A stretch of 64,000 bases of DNA from Flavobacteriales bacterium. GTDB taxonomy: Bacteria > Bacteroidota > Bacteroidia > JACJYZ01. Shown here in pieces: positions 35,824 to 44,551 of the stretch. The notes beneath the pieces are model-generated. The model did no database searches. It was not told where the DNA came from and worked only from the letters and a program-made list of their open reading frames with translations. A program made the translations under genes and the position numbers. The stretch covers positions 186,001 to 250,000 of the forward strand of contig JACJYZ010000002.1 of assembly GCA_020635855.1 (NCBI GenBank), read 5' to 3'. Position 1 is the stretch's first letter. Every line of letters begins with the position of its first letter.

Positions 35824-37950
35824 TCAGCTGATCATGCTCCAGTTCGGATTGCGTTTTTCGTGGTGTCGCAATGCTTCGGCGGTAGATTGATGTGCGGGTG
35901 TTGCCAGGTTCGGATCGTCGGCGAGTATCTTGCCGGCCCATTGCCTGGCATGTTCCAGGATGTTCTGATCTTTCACCAGGTCAGCAATCTTCAGTGTTGG
36001 CATGCCGCTTTGCTGGGTGCCGCTGAGGTCACCGGGGCCCCGGAGTTCCAGGTCTACCTGGGCTACTTTGAAGCCGTCTTGTGTGCCCACCATGGTTTTG
36101 ATACGGGTGCGTGCATCTTCCGATAATTTGTTTCCTGTCATCAGGATGCAGTAGGAATGTTCGGCACCCCGCCCCACACGTCCGCGCAGCTGGTGCAGCT
36201 GTGACAGGCCGAAGCGTTCGGCGCTTTCGATCACCATGACGGATGCGTTGGGCACATCCACTCCCACTTCAATCACCGTGGTGGCCACCATGATTTGTGT
36301 TTCTCCCTTTGCGAACCGTTGCATTTCCATGTCTTTGTCTGCCGGTTTCATTTTTCCATGTACAATGCTTACCCGGTAGGTTGGAAGGGGGAATGCTTTC
36401 TGGATGCTTTCAAATCCGTCTTCCAGGTCTTTGTAGTCTTGCGTTTCAGATTCCTGGATAAGGGGGTATACGATGTACACCTGCCTGCCTTTTGCAATCT
36501 CATCCCGGATGAAACCAAATACTGCCAGCCGGCTGGAGTCGTACCTGTGTGTAGTTTTGATGGGTTTCCGTCCCGGGGGCAACTCATCGATCACCGACGT
36601 ATCAAGGTCGCCGTACAGGGTCATGGCAAGCGTTCTTGGGATGGGCGTGGCGGTCATTACAAGGATGTGTGGCGGATGATTTCCCTTCTGCCAAAGTTTC
36701 GCACGTTGTGCCACCCCGAAGCGATGTTGTTCGTCGATGACCACCAGGCCAAGTTTTTGGAACACCACAGGGTCTTCGAGGAGTGCATGTGTTCCGATCA
36801 GGATGCGAATGGATCCGTCGGCGATGCCAGCCAGGATCTCGGTGCGTGCCTTTTTACGTGTGGACCCGGTGAGCAGTGCGGTTTGAATGCCCATCGATTC
36901 CAACTGCCGGTGGAGGGTGTTGGCATGTTGAATGGCCAGAATTTCGGTGGGTGCCATCAGTGCGGCCTGGTATCCGTTGTCCAGCGCGATCAGCATAGAA
37001 AGCAGGGCCACCATGGTTTTTCCACTTCCCACATCTCCCTGTAACAGCCGGTTCATCTGGTGGCCGCTTCCCATGTCCTGCCGGATTTCACGGATCACCC
37101 TTTTCTGGGCTTCCGTTAAAGAGAAGGGCAGGTGTTCTTTGTAGAAGGTGTGGAAGAGTTCGCCCACATGACCGAAGACAATTCCTTTGTTCTCCAGGCT
37201 TCGTTGGGTTTTGATTTTGAGTAGGCGCAGTTGGATGAAAAACAGTTCCTCGAACTTCAACCGCTTTTGGGCTTTGCTGCATTCCTCTGCATTTTCGGGG
37301 AAGTGAATTGAACGGAAGGCTTCTTCCCTCGATGGGAAATGATAGGCGCTCCTTACTGCGGCGGGAAGGTTTTCGGGGATGTGGCCGCGGATCTGCTCGA
37401 ACAGGTTGCGTTGTAATTTCCAGATGCCTTTGCTGTCAAGACCCTTGCGTTTCATTAGTTCGGTGCTGGGATATACGGCTTGTAAGGTGCCGGCAGGTGA
37501 GTTCTTGAATTCGTCAAGTGTTTCCAGTTCGGGGTGTGCAATGTTCAGGGTGTTCTTATAGAGTGAGGGCTTTCCGAACAGGATGTAGGTTTCGTTCTTG
37601 CGAAGTTTTTCCTGGATCCATTTCACGCCCTGGAACCACACCAGGTCCACTTGTCCGGTATCATCACCGAACTTGGCGGTCAGGCGTTTTGTGCGGCCCT
37701 GTCCGACCGACTGGAAGGAAAGGATCTGGCCTTTCATCTGCACGTAGGGCAGGTCGGCATGCAATTGTTTGACCGGATAAAAGCGGGTACGGTCGATATA
37801 CCGGAAAGGGAAGAGGTACAACAGGTCTTCAAATATGAAGATCTGCATCTGCTTCTTGAGGGTATCGGCCCGCTGAGGTCCGACACCTTTCAGGTACTCA
37901 ATGGGTGTGGACAGGAAAGAACTCGTTGAGGTATCTTTCCCGTTTTCCAT
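35824..37950 (-). CDS. recG: ATP-dependent DNA helicase RecG
   Basis: RecG regresses stalled replication forks and processes branched DNA. The 708-residue product has the N-terminal wedge / OB domain (about 1-180, with YLKGVGPQRADTLKK), the helicase motifs LLQGDVGSGKTMVALL (motif I, about residue 315), DEQHRFGVAQR (motif II), MTATPIPRTLAMTLYGD (motif III) and HQLRGRVGRG (motif VI), and the TRG motif region near the C-terminus. Length is normal. It follows the E2 gene on the same strand with 7 bp between. Confidence 0.96.
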   Translation of the reverse strand: MENGKDTSTSSFLSTPIEYLKGVGPQRADTLKKQMQIFIFEDLLYLFPFRYIDRTRFYPVKQLHADLPYVQMKGQILSFQSVGQGRTKRLTAKFGDDTGQVDLVWFQGVKWIQEKLRKNETYILFGKPSLYKNTLNIAHPELETLDEFKNSPAGTLQAVYPSTELMKRKGLDSKGIWKLQRNLFEQIRGHIPENLPAAVRSAYHFPSREEAFRSIHFPENAEECSKAQKRLKFEELFFIQLRLLKIKTQRSLENKGIVFGHVGELFHTFYKEHLPFSLTEAQKRVIREIRQDMGSGHQMNRLLQGDVGSGKTMVALLSMLIALDNGYQAALMAPTEILAIQHANTLHRQLESMGIQTALLTGSTRKKARTEILAGIADGSIRILIGTHALLEDPVVFQKLGLVVIDEQHRFGVAQRAKLWQKGNHPPHILVMTATPIPRTLAMTLYGDLDTSVIDELPPGRKPIKTTHRYDSSRLAVFGFIRDEIAKGRQVYIVYPLIQESETQDYKDLEDGFESIQKAFPLPTYRVSIVHGKMKPADKDMEMQRFAKGETQIMVATTVIEVGVDVPNASVMVIESAERFGLSQLHQLRGRVGRGAEHSYCILMTGNKLSEDARTRIKTMVGTQDGFKVAQVDLELRGPGDLSGTQQSGMPTLKIADLVKDQNILEHARQWAGKILADDPNLATPAHQSTAEALRHHEKRNPNWSMIS

Positions 37951-37957
37951 GCGGGGT

Positions 37958-39244
37958 TCAGATGGAGTATGCGCCCAGCAGTACGACGGGGTTTTCCAAC
38001 AAATTCTTCACGGTTAGAAGGAATTCGGAACCGGTTACACCGTCTACCACCCTGTGGTCACAGGATAGGGTAACTTTCATGGTGTTGCCGGGTACCACTT
38101 GACCGTTCTTCACAACGGGAACTGATTTGATTCCGCCAATGGCCAGGATGCATGCATCCGGCGGATTGATGATGGCGGTGAATTCCTCGATGCCATACAT
38201 GCCCAGGTTGGAGATGGTGAAAGTGTTGCCTTCCCAGTCTTCGGGCTGCAGTTTTTTGTTGCGGGCCTTTTCGGCGTATTCCTTTACTTCGGTGGAGATT
38301 TGCGACAGGGTTTTGCCGTCGGCGAAGCGCACCACAGGTACCAGCAGGCCTTCATCCACGGCCACCGCCACGCCGATGTGCACGTGGTCGTTGTAGCGGA
38401 TGGTATCGCCCTGCCAGGATGAGTTCACTTTCGGGTGTTTTTTCAGCGCGGCGGAAACCGCTTTGATCACGAAATCATTGAAGGAGATCTTCACGGGGCT
38501 TATCTCATTCACGGATTTACGCGCCTGCATCACGGCATCCATGTCAATTTCCATGGTGAGGTAGAAGTGCGGGGCCGAGAATTTGCTTTCCGCCAGTCGC
38601 CTTGCAATGGTCTTTCTCATTTGTGACACGGCTTCCTCGCGGTAACTTTCACGACCGGTGAATGCCATGGCACCGCCTGGTGTGAAGTTCTCAATGTCAC
38701 GTTTGATGATGCGGCCGTAATCGCCGGAACCTTTCACGAGCGCCAGATTGATGCCTTTTTCCTTGGCCATGGTGCGGGCCAGGGGAGATACTTTGATCTT
38801 GCCGTTGCTGGCAGCTGGCATGCTCACCACGGTGGTGGTGGCGGGTTTTGCAGCTGGTGCGGGTGTGGACGCCGGCGCAGGTGTTGCAGGTTTGGCCGGT
38901 GCCGGTTCTGATTTGGGTGCCGGTTTTTCTTCGGCAGGGGGGGCTGCTTCCGCAGCTTTTTGTGCGTTTTTCTTTTCTTCTTCGAGGATGGCGTCAATGT
39001 TCTCGCCTTTTTCGCCCAGGATGGCCAGCACACTGTCTACCGGTGCTGCTTTTCCTTTTTCCACGCCGATGTGCAGCAGCACGCCGTCCTGGAAAGATTC
39101 AAACTCCATGGTGGCTTTGTCAGTTTCAATTTCGGCGAGCAGGTCACCGGATTTGACTACATCACCCACTTTTTTATGCCACTCGGCCACCACACCTTCG
39201 GTCATGGTGTCACTCAGTTTGGGCATTCTAACGATCTCAGCCAT
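37958..39244 (-). CDS. Pyruvate dehydrogenase complex E2, dihydrolipoamide acetyltransferase
   Basis: E2 is the core of the pyruvate dehydrogenase complex; it takes the acetyl group from E1 and gives it to CoA. The 428-residue product has a single lipoyl domain (about 3-80, with the lipoylated Lys in ETDKATMEF), an Ala/Pro-rich linker (about 95-135), a peripheral-subunit-binding domain (SPLARTMAKEKGI, about 150-190) and the catalytic domain ending in SCDHRVVDGVTGSEFL. The linker repeats of Pro and Ala produce misleading open frames on the other strand. The E1-alpha gene is 27 bp upstream. E1-beta (pdhB) is not in the window. Confidence 0.94.
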   Translation of the reverse strand: MAEIVRMPKLSDTMTEGVVAEWHKKVGDVVKSGDLLAEIETDKATMEFESFQDGVLLHIGVEKGKAAPVDSVLAILGEKGENIDAILEEEKKNAQKAAEAAPPAEEKPAPKSEPAPAKPATPAPASTPAPAAKPATTTVVSMPAASNGKIKVSPLARTMAKEKGINLALVKGSGDYGRIIKRDIENFTPGGAMAFTGRESYREEAVSQMRKTIARRLAESKFSAPHFYLTMEIDMDAVMQARKSVNEISPVKISFNDFVIKAVSAALKKHPKVNSSWQGDTIRYNDHVHIGVAVAVDEGLLVPVVRFADGKTLSQISTEVKEYAEKARNKKLQPEDWEGNTFTISNLGMYGIEEFTAIINPPDACILAIGGIKSVPVVKNGQVVPGNTMKVTLSCDHRVVDGVTGSEFLLTVKNLLENPVVLLGAYSI

Positions 39245-39271
39245 TTTGCGCAGTATTTACTCTATCGGGCG

Positions 39272-40288
39272 TTATTCAATGATGAAGGGATAATCTTTTT
39301 GCACGTACACGTCCTGGTACAGTTCCGAAGGATCCGGGAAGGGAGACTCTTCGGCAAACTTAACCGCTGCGTCCACTTCTTCGTTCACGCGTTTCACAAT
39401 CGCTTCGATTTCCTTGTCGGTGGCGTACTTCTTTTCCTTGATGGTGTTCAGTACCATTTCCACGGGGTCAATGGATTTGTACTTTTCCACTTCTTCCTTG
39501 GTCCGGTACTTCTGAGGGTCAGACATCGAGTGGCCTTTGTACCGGTATGTTTTCATTTCCAGGAGGGTAGGACCTTCTCCCTTGCGAGCCCGGTCCGCTG
39601 CCTCGGCGATGGCTTCGTGCACCGCTTCACAGGTCATTCCATCCACCGGCTTGGAAGGCATTTCATAGGCATGCCCGGTCTTGTACAGGTCAACCACGTT
39701 GGACTGGCGGGCAACCGATGTGCCCATGGCGTAGTTGTTGTTTTCGATGATGAAGATGACCGGGAGTTTCCAGGTCATGGCCATGTTCAGGGTTTCGTGG
39801 TATGCACCCTGGCGGATGGCACCATCTCCCATGAAACACAGGGTGATATTTTTTGTGCCCTGGTATTTTTCCGCAAACGCGATGCCTGCTCCCAGGGGAA
39901 TCTGACCACCTACGATTCCGTGGCCGCCGAAAAAGCGATGTTGTTTGGAGAACATATGCATGGAACCGCCTTTTCCTTTGGAACAGCCGGTGGCCCTGGC
40001 ATACAGTTCGGCCATGATGTATTTGCTTTCCAGGCCTTTGATCATGGGCAAGGCATGATCACGGTAGGCTGTAATGATGTTGTCATCCTTTTCGATCGCC
40101 GACATGGTGCCGGCTGCAACCGCTTCCTGTCCTATATACAGGTGACAGAAACCTCCGAATTTTTGCTGGATGTAGAGTTGGTTCGACTTCTCTTCAAACC
40201 TGCGCATGAGCAGCATGATCTCATACCACTCAACATAAGTCTTCTTATCAAAGACCTGGCTCTTCTTCTTTTCGGCAACTTTTCCCAT
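39272..40288 (-). CDS. pdhA: Pyruvate dehydrogenase E1 alpha subunit
   Basis: This subunit, with E1-beta, decarboxylates pyruvate using thiamine diphosphate. The 338-residue product has GKGGSMHMFS (about residue 105), the TPP motif FMGDGAIRQGAYHETLN ... IIENNNYAMGTS (about residues 150-190) and the phosphorylation-loop-like RYKGHSMSDPQKYR. Length is normal for the heterotetrameric form. The E2 gene follows after 27 bp, so they are one transcript. A -7 element lies 38 nt upstream. Confidence 0.94.
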   Translation of the reverse strand: MGKVAEKKKSQVFDKKTYVEWYEIMLLMRRFEEKSNQLYIQQKFGGFCHLYIGQEAVAAGTMSAIEKDDNIITAYRDHALPMIKGLESKYIMAELYARATGCSKGKGGSMHMFSKQHRFFGGHGIVGGQIPLGAGIAFAEKYQGTKNITLCFMGDGAIRQGAYHETLNMAMTWKLPVIFIIENNNYAMGTSVARQSNVVDLYKTGHAYEMPSKPVDGMTCEAVHEAIAEAADRARKGEGPTLLEMKTYRYKGHSMSDPQKYRTKEEVEKYKSIDPVEMVLNTIKEKKYATDKEIEAIVKRVNEEVDAAVKFAEESPFPDPSELYQDVYVQKDYPFIIE

Positions 40289-40325
40289 AAAACAAAAATA
40301 TATTGGCCCGTTTTATTTTGGCCTA

Positions 40326-40333
40326 CAAATGTA
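40326..40333 (-). promoter_or_regulatory. Bacteroidota -7 element, TACATTTG, upstream of pdhA
   Basis: This is a TAnnTTTG match on the minus strand, 37 nt before the pdhA ATG, in an A/T-rich stretch. Confidence 0.45.
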
Positions 40334-40432
40334 AAATAAAATTGCGCCTTTTAAAGCCCCTTTTCGGATAAATGACTATCAGATCCCCCGGTGCTTTAGG
40401 AACCCGTTTTATATCGCCCTGACCGGGAAACG

Positions 40433-40879
40433 TTATTTGGAATAGTTGGCGGTAACGATGTCATCGCCTCCGCCGTCGTTCACCGTGTAGTTCCAGTGGA
40501 TGGAAGAGGAGCCGGTTACCTGGCCGCTCCCGCTGATGGTGTGGCCCGATACCACCTGTACCGGTATGTTGAAGGCCGTACCCGAACCATTGAGCGATAC
40601 GGTTACTTTGTTAGAGAAATTCAGGTTGTAGAAGTTTTCGATGGTCATCAGGGTATCACTGCCTTTCTTGAGCAGGTTGATGTCGTAGGCGGATGTGCCA
40701 TAAACCTGGCTGTTTTCGGAAACATGCCAGGTTCCGGTGAATTTGTCGCGGTTGTCGGTGCTGCCGTTATCGGGGTTGTTGTCTTCGGGCTGACACGACT
40801 GCAGGGCTGCGGCCAGAATCAAGATCAGCCAAAGGGCGGGTCTGAAGGATAGGTTCTTTCTGATCATTTGTCTGTTCAT
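40433..40879 (-). CDS. Small lipoprotein, function unknown
   Basis: I do not recognise the function. The 148-residue product has a signal ending in a lipobox (AALQSC, about residue 29), then an Asp/Asn-rich linker and a beta-rich domain (FTGTWHVSENSQVYGTSAY ... IHWNYTVNDGG) with the look of a small lipocalin- or jelly-like barrel. Such proteins with a GTW opening are common in Bacteroidota envelopes. The ATG at 40879 is chosen, with another at 40867 also possible. It starts 19 bp after the DUF5522 gene on the same strand. Confidence 0.65.
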   Translation of the reverse strand: MNRQMIRKNLSFRPALWLILILAAALQSCQPEDNNPDNGSTDNRDKFTGTWHVSENSQVYGTSAYDINLLKKGSDTLMTIENFYNLNFSNKVTVSLNGSGTAFNIPVQVVSGHTISGSGQVTGSSSIHWNYTVNDGGGDDIVTANYSK

Positions 40880-40898
40880 CACAAGGTTTATGCCGTTT

Positions 40899-41093
40899 TC
40901 ATTCCTGAGGTGACGCGTTGTTATTCCGGGTTGTGTGCGACGGTTTGTTGAAACCGTACGGACAATGTTTACAACCATTCTGACAACAGTATCCCCTTTT
41001 CAGGTGATAGGCTTCGGTAAAAACCAGGTAGCCCTCCGGGGAATGGTAATAATCTTCCGGGTCAAGCCTCGTAAAACGATCATCGGAATTCAT
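40899..41093 (-). CDS. DUF5522-type small Cys protein
   Basis: The 64-residue protein has the conserved core GYLVFTEAYHLKRGYCCQNG followed by CKHCPYGF, four Cys near residues 36-45 that could bind a metal or Fe-S cluster. I recall this pattern as DUF5522, widespread in Bacteroidota with no known function. The gene is divergent from the deaminase-like gene at 41138, with 44 bp between the starts, so the two may share a control region. Confidence 0.85.
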   Translation of the reverse strand: MNSDDRFTRLDPEDYYHSPEGYLVFTEAYHLKRGYCCQNGCKHCPYGFNKPSHTTRNNNASPQE

Positions 41094-41137
41094 GGTATGA
41101 AGGTACGAAGATTTGCAAAATCGTACCTTTCCGGTCC

Positions 41138-42058
41138 ATGGAGGAACCCTTGCTCCCCAGTCCGTTAACGCAGATATTTCATCCCGACGTATCCATGAAA
41201 GGCATCCGGCTTTTCATGAAACGCGATGACCTGATCCATCCGGAAGTGTCGGGAAACAAATGGCGGAAGTTGCTTCCGTTCCTTGAGGCTTTCCAGGAAA
41301 GCGGTAAGTCGGAACTGTTGTCGCTCGGGGGCGCTTATTCCAACCACATTGCTGCATTGGCCGCCGCCGGGAGGATGTTGCAAGTACCTACCGTGGGGAT
41401 CATTCGTGGGGATGCGGTTTCTGCAGAGAATGCCACCCTGACGGCTGCGCGTGCGAACGGCATGAAACTGAAGTTCGTGGAACGGAGTGTTTACAGACAA
41501 CGGAATGAGGCGGACTGGCTCGCTGAGTTGCAATCGGCCCATCCCCATGCATTTGTTATACCTGAAGGTGGTTCAGACCCATTGGCTCTGACAGGCGTGG
41601 CCGGGATTGTTGAAGAGTTGGGTCAGGAATTTGATATACTGGCAACACCCTGCGGAACCGGCACAACCCTGGCCGGACTCTTATGTGCAGTACTTCCTGA
41701 TGTGCAGGTCTGGGGTTTTTCTGCGTTAAAAGGTGACAAGAACCTTGGGAGTCGCGTGCAGTCGTTCATTGAGCGCTCTCCGGAAAAGGCTGTCATTCCC
41801 CGATGGCAGGTGTGGGACGCCTATCATTTCGGGGGATTTGCCAGGTGGACCCCGGAGTTAATCGACTTCATCCGATCCTTCAGGCAACATACCGGTATCC
41901 TCCTGGATCCGGTGTATACCTCCAAGATGATGTACGGTTTGTTCGACCTGATCCGGAAAGATGTGGTTCCTCCGGGGAGTCGTGTGTTGGCGATTCACAC
42001 CGGAGGATTGCAGGGATGGAATGGGTTCAGGGAACGGTTCGGAATCAGGATTCCCTGA
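41138..42058 (+). CDS. ACC deaminase / D-cysteine desulfhydrase family enzyme
   Basis: The 306-residue PLP enzyme belongs to the tryptophan-synthase-beta fold group. The Schiff-base Lys lies in VSGNKWRKLLPFLE (about residue 36), next to LSLGGAYSNHIAALAAAG, which binds substrate and cofactor phosphate; CGTGTTLAGLL is the second phosphate loop. It could deaminate 1-aminocyclopropane-1-carboxylate or break down D-cysteine; sequence alone does not decide, and D-cysteine desulfhydrase is more usual in bacteria outside the plant zone. Length is a little short for the family (about 330). It stands alone. Confidence 0.87.
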   Translation: MEEPLLPSPLTQIFHPDVSMKGIRLFMKRDDLIHPEVSGNKWRKLLPFLEAFQESGKSELLSLGGAYSNHIAALAAAGRMLQVPTVGIIRGDAVSAENATLTAARANGMKLKFVERSVYRQRNEADWLAELQSAHPHAFVIPEGGSDPLALTGVAGIVEELGQEFDILATPCGTGTTLAGLLCAVLPDVQVWGFSALKGDKNLGSRVQSFIERSPEKAVIPRWQVWDAYHFGGFARWTPELIDFIRSFRQHTGILLDPVYTSKMMYGLFDLIRKDVVPPGSRVLAIHTGGLQGWNGFRERFGIRIP

Positions 42059-42141
42059 TTGAAATCAACAGCCTGATGTGGAAAAATGCCCGCACACCTT
42101 ATAGCTACTGCAATTGAGGGGAACTAACTTTATAAGTTGGA

Positions 42142-43155
42142 ATGAAAAAGCAAGCGTTCATATCGTTGTGCCTGGTATGGATCCTGGGTGCACGTGTTAT
42201 GGCGGAAGGACAACCCCTGACCGCCTCCGACTACATCACCCGATACAAAGACATGGCCATCACCAACATGATTGAGATGGGTGTGCCGGCAAGTATCACC
42301 CTGGCCCAGGGCATGCTGGAATCCGGTAACGGAAACAGTCGCCTCGCCATGGAAGGGAACAACCACTTCGGGATCAAGTGCCACAGCGATTGGGATGGTC
42401 CCACCATCCATGAAGACGACGACCAGAAACACGAATGCTTCCGGAAATACCGCAGCGTGCTGGATTCATACCACGACCATGCCGCATTCCTTCGGGGGAA
42501 GCAGCGTTATGCTTTCCTTTTTGATTTGTCGGTGACTGACTACAAAGGATGGGCGAAAGGGCTGAAGCAAGCCGGCTATGCCACCAACCCGCAGTATGCC
42601 GCCCGCCTGATTCATATCATCGAAGAGAACGGACTTCAGCAGTACGATGAAGTTGCCATTGCGCAGGGACTCAAAACCCCGCCGGTGCTCGCCAAGGAAA
42701 CCAAACAGGCCAAGGAAACTTCCAAAACGCGCAAGGAAAATAGAAGCCGGAAACACAAGATCAGCAACGAAGGAGGCAGTGAGATCATTTCAGAAGTGGA
42801 GCTGGGTAGCCGCAGACAACTTTCGTATGTGAACAACACACCGTTTATAGTTGCACGCAAGGGAGACACTTTTTACCGGATCGCTTCCGATATGGACATG
42901 GAGATCTGGCAGCTCATACGGTACAATGATCTCCCGAAAGATCATGTATTGGCTGAAGGGGAGCGGGTTTACATCAAACCGAAACGGCGGAAAGCCACGC
43001 AGGAAACGTATGCCGTCAAGGAAGGGGAATCCCTCCATGACATTTCACAACAGTTCGGTGTGAAGGAAAAGCATCTGCTGAAATACAACGATATCCGGGC
43101 CGGAGAAGTCCTGACAACCGGCCAGCTGATTCATTTGAAAAAACCCAGGAAGTAG
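42142..43155 (+). CDS. Glucosaminidase with two LysM domains
   Basis: The 337-residue exported protein probably cleaves peptidoglycan. It has a signal peptide (ending VMAEG), a glucosaminidase domain (about 25-175; ASITLAQGMLESGNGNSRLA, with the catalytic Glu, then GNNHFGIKCH), a basic linker (about 185-215) and two LysM modules (about 235-280, ARKGDTFYRIASD, and 290-335, VKEGESLHDISQQFG). It is like FlgJ/AcmA enzymes. The gene ends 7 bp from the convergent DUF5723 gene. Its role is likely daughter-cell separation or envelope turnover. Confidence 0.9.
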   Translation: MKKQAFISLCLVWILGARVMAEGQPLTASDYITRYKDMAITNMIEMGVPASITLAQGMLESGNGNSRLAMEGNNHFGIKCHSDWDGPTIHEDDDQKHECFRKYRSVLDSYHDHAAFLRGKQRYAFLFDLSVTDYKGWAKGLKQAGYATNPQYAARLIHIIEENGLQQYDEVAIAQGLKTPPVLAKETKQAKETSKTRKENRSRKHKISNEGGSEIISEVELGSRRQLSYVNNTPFIVARKGDTFYRIASDMDMEIWQLIRYNDLPKDHVLAEGERVYIKPKRRKATQETYAVKEGESLHDISQQFGVKEKHLLKYNDIRAGEVLTTGQLIHLKKPRK

Positions 43156-43162
43156 CTGACGT

Positions 43163-44551
43163 CTATTCTCCTTCGGAGGGAGCAAATTCATCATCCCTGT
43201 TTGATTTTTCACCACGGTATTTTTTCGTGCCGAAAGTGAGGTGCATGCCGAGTTTGACATGCAACATCCGGGTATGTTGCGGATACAACAATCCTATGAG
43301 GTTATCCACCAGCAGATAGGTTTGCAGCGGTCCGAGACGCACCGTTGAACCGGCGCCCAGATTTTTGAAATCACCATTGATGACCGAATAGCTCAGCATT
43401 GAATTCAGAATGTTGTCATTTTCCTGACAGAAGTACAATGTGAACGACGGATACATCCGGCGGTTGTAAAATTCAGCGGAGTACAAAAAGCCCACCCGGT
43501 TGCCCTCACTCAGGTTGTATGTGGTACTGGCGTAAAGCCGCGGCGCCATATGCGTTTGATAGTTGATCACGGTGTCGGTGACTTCGAAAGCATCGCTCGC
43601 AGAGTCAAGGATCGACTGGAACGGATCCTCGTCGGAATTGTCTTCGGTAACAAAGTTGCTGATATCAAATCCGCTGAAGGTGAACGATCCGTTGCTGATA
43701 TAGTCCTTGATGTTGTCTTTCCAATAAATATACCCCAGGTCCACTGCGCTGAGGGCGAACGTGAATTTGTCGTTGAGCCTGTATGTGCCCCCGAAATCGA
43801 AAGCGTATCCTTTGTTGCGGGTGTTGGCCAGGTAATCAAGCGGATCCAGGTCGTCATCGAAATCAGGCAGGGAGGTGTTGATTTGGAAATCGGTGGCTGC
43901 CGTTACATCGTAAATGCCGGTGCTGTCGGTGAAAAGGCTCAGGTGGCTCTTTTGGGTGGTCACATTGGCCATGCCATAGAGGATTCTGAACCGGGCGCCT
44001 ACATCCAGTTTGTCGAACTTCCGGGCAATCCCAAGTGAATAATCCCTGAAATGACTCACGTTAAGCCCGATGTTGTCCATGTTCACCGTCTCGTTGAGAA
44101 AATGACCGTTTCCATAGTAGGCCAGTTCCATCATTTCCTTGGGGAAAGCAAAATGAAAATCGATCCGTTCGGTGATGAACCCACTGATGTAATAGTTGCC
44201 GAGGCGCATTCCTCCCGAGAGTAAATCGGTTTCGAAGTTGACCGACAGCAGGTTCAGTGGCTTGAGGCGGGAAATGAAGTTATCCGGGTCCAGGGCCAGT
44301 TCGGCCATGTCATTGTAGCGGATGAGATCACTGTACACAAACTTGTTGGTTCCTGTTTTCATATAGATAGAAGACAAAACAGGCAGACCGATGAACATCT
44401 TGTTCTTTGGGAAGAACGACGGGTTGGTTTGGATGGATGCCGGCATATAATCGCAGAAGTTCAACAACAAGCTTCTTTGGGCCCTGGCGCCGGTTCCTAT
44501 CAGCATCACAGCCAGTAATGCCGGGTAAAATATTTTTTTGTTGGCGATCAT
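43163..44551 (-). CDS. DUF5723-like outer-membrane barrel protein
   Basis: The 462-residue product has a signal peptide (ending GARAQ) and then beta-strand-rich sequence with patterns such as SLGIARKFDKLDVGARFRIL and YAFDFGGTYRLNDKFTFALS, typical of an outer-membrane barrel. I recall this as the DUF5723 family, unknown in function. It overlaps the upstream lipoprotein gene by 4 bp (ATGA), so the two are translated together. A barrel and a lipoprotein in one unit suggest a joint outer-membrane complex; this is inference. Confidence 0.8.
   Translation of the reverse strand: MIANKKIFYPALLAVMLIGTGARAQRSLLLNFCDYMPASIQTNPSFFPKNKMFIGLPVLSSIYMKTGTNKFVYSDLIRYNDMAELALDPDNFISRLKPLNLLSVNFETDLLSGGMRLGNYYISGFITERIDFHFAFPKEMMELAYYGNGHFLNETVNMDNIGLNVSHFRDYSLGIARKFDKLDVGARFRILYGMANVTTQKSHLSLFTDSTGIYDVTAATDFQINTSLPDFDDDLDPLDYLANTRNKGYAFDFGGTYRLNDKFTFALSAVDLGYIYWKDNIKDYISNGSFTFSGFDISNFVTEDNSDEDPFQSILDSASDAFEVTDTVINYQTHMAPRLYASTTYNLSEGNRVGFLYSAEFYNRRMYPSFTLYFCQENDNILNSMLSYSVINGDFKNLGAGSTVRLGPLQTYLLVDNLIGLLYPQHTRMLHVKLGMHLTFGTKKYRGEKSNRDDEFAPSEGE

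Noticed and set aside
38960..40339. 459-residue plus-strand open frame
   Set aside because: It is antisense to E2 and pdhA, which both have clear catalytic motifs; high Phe/His/Val content is typical of a shadow frame.
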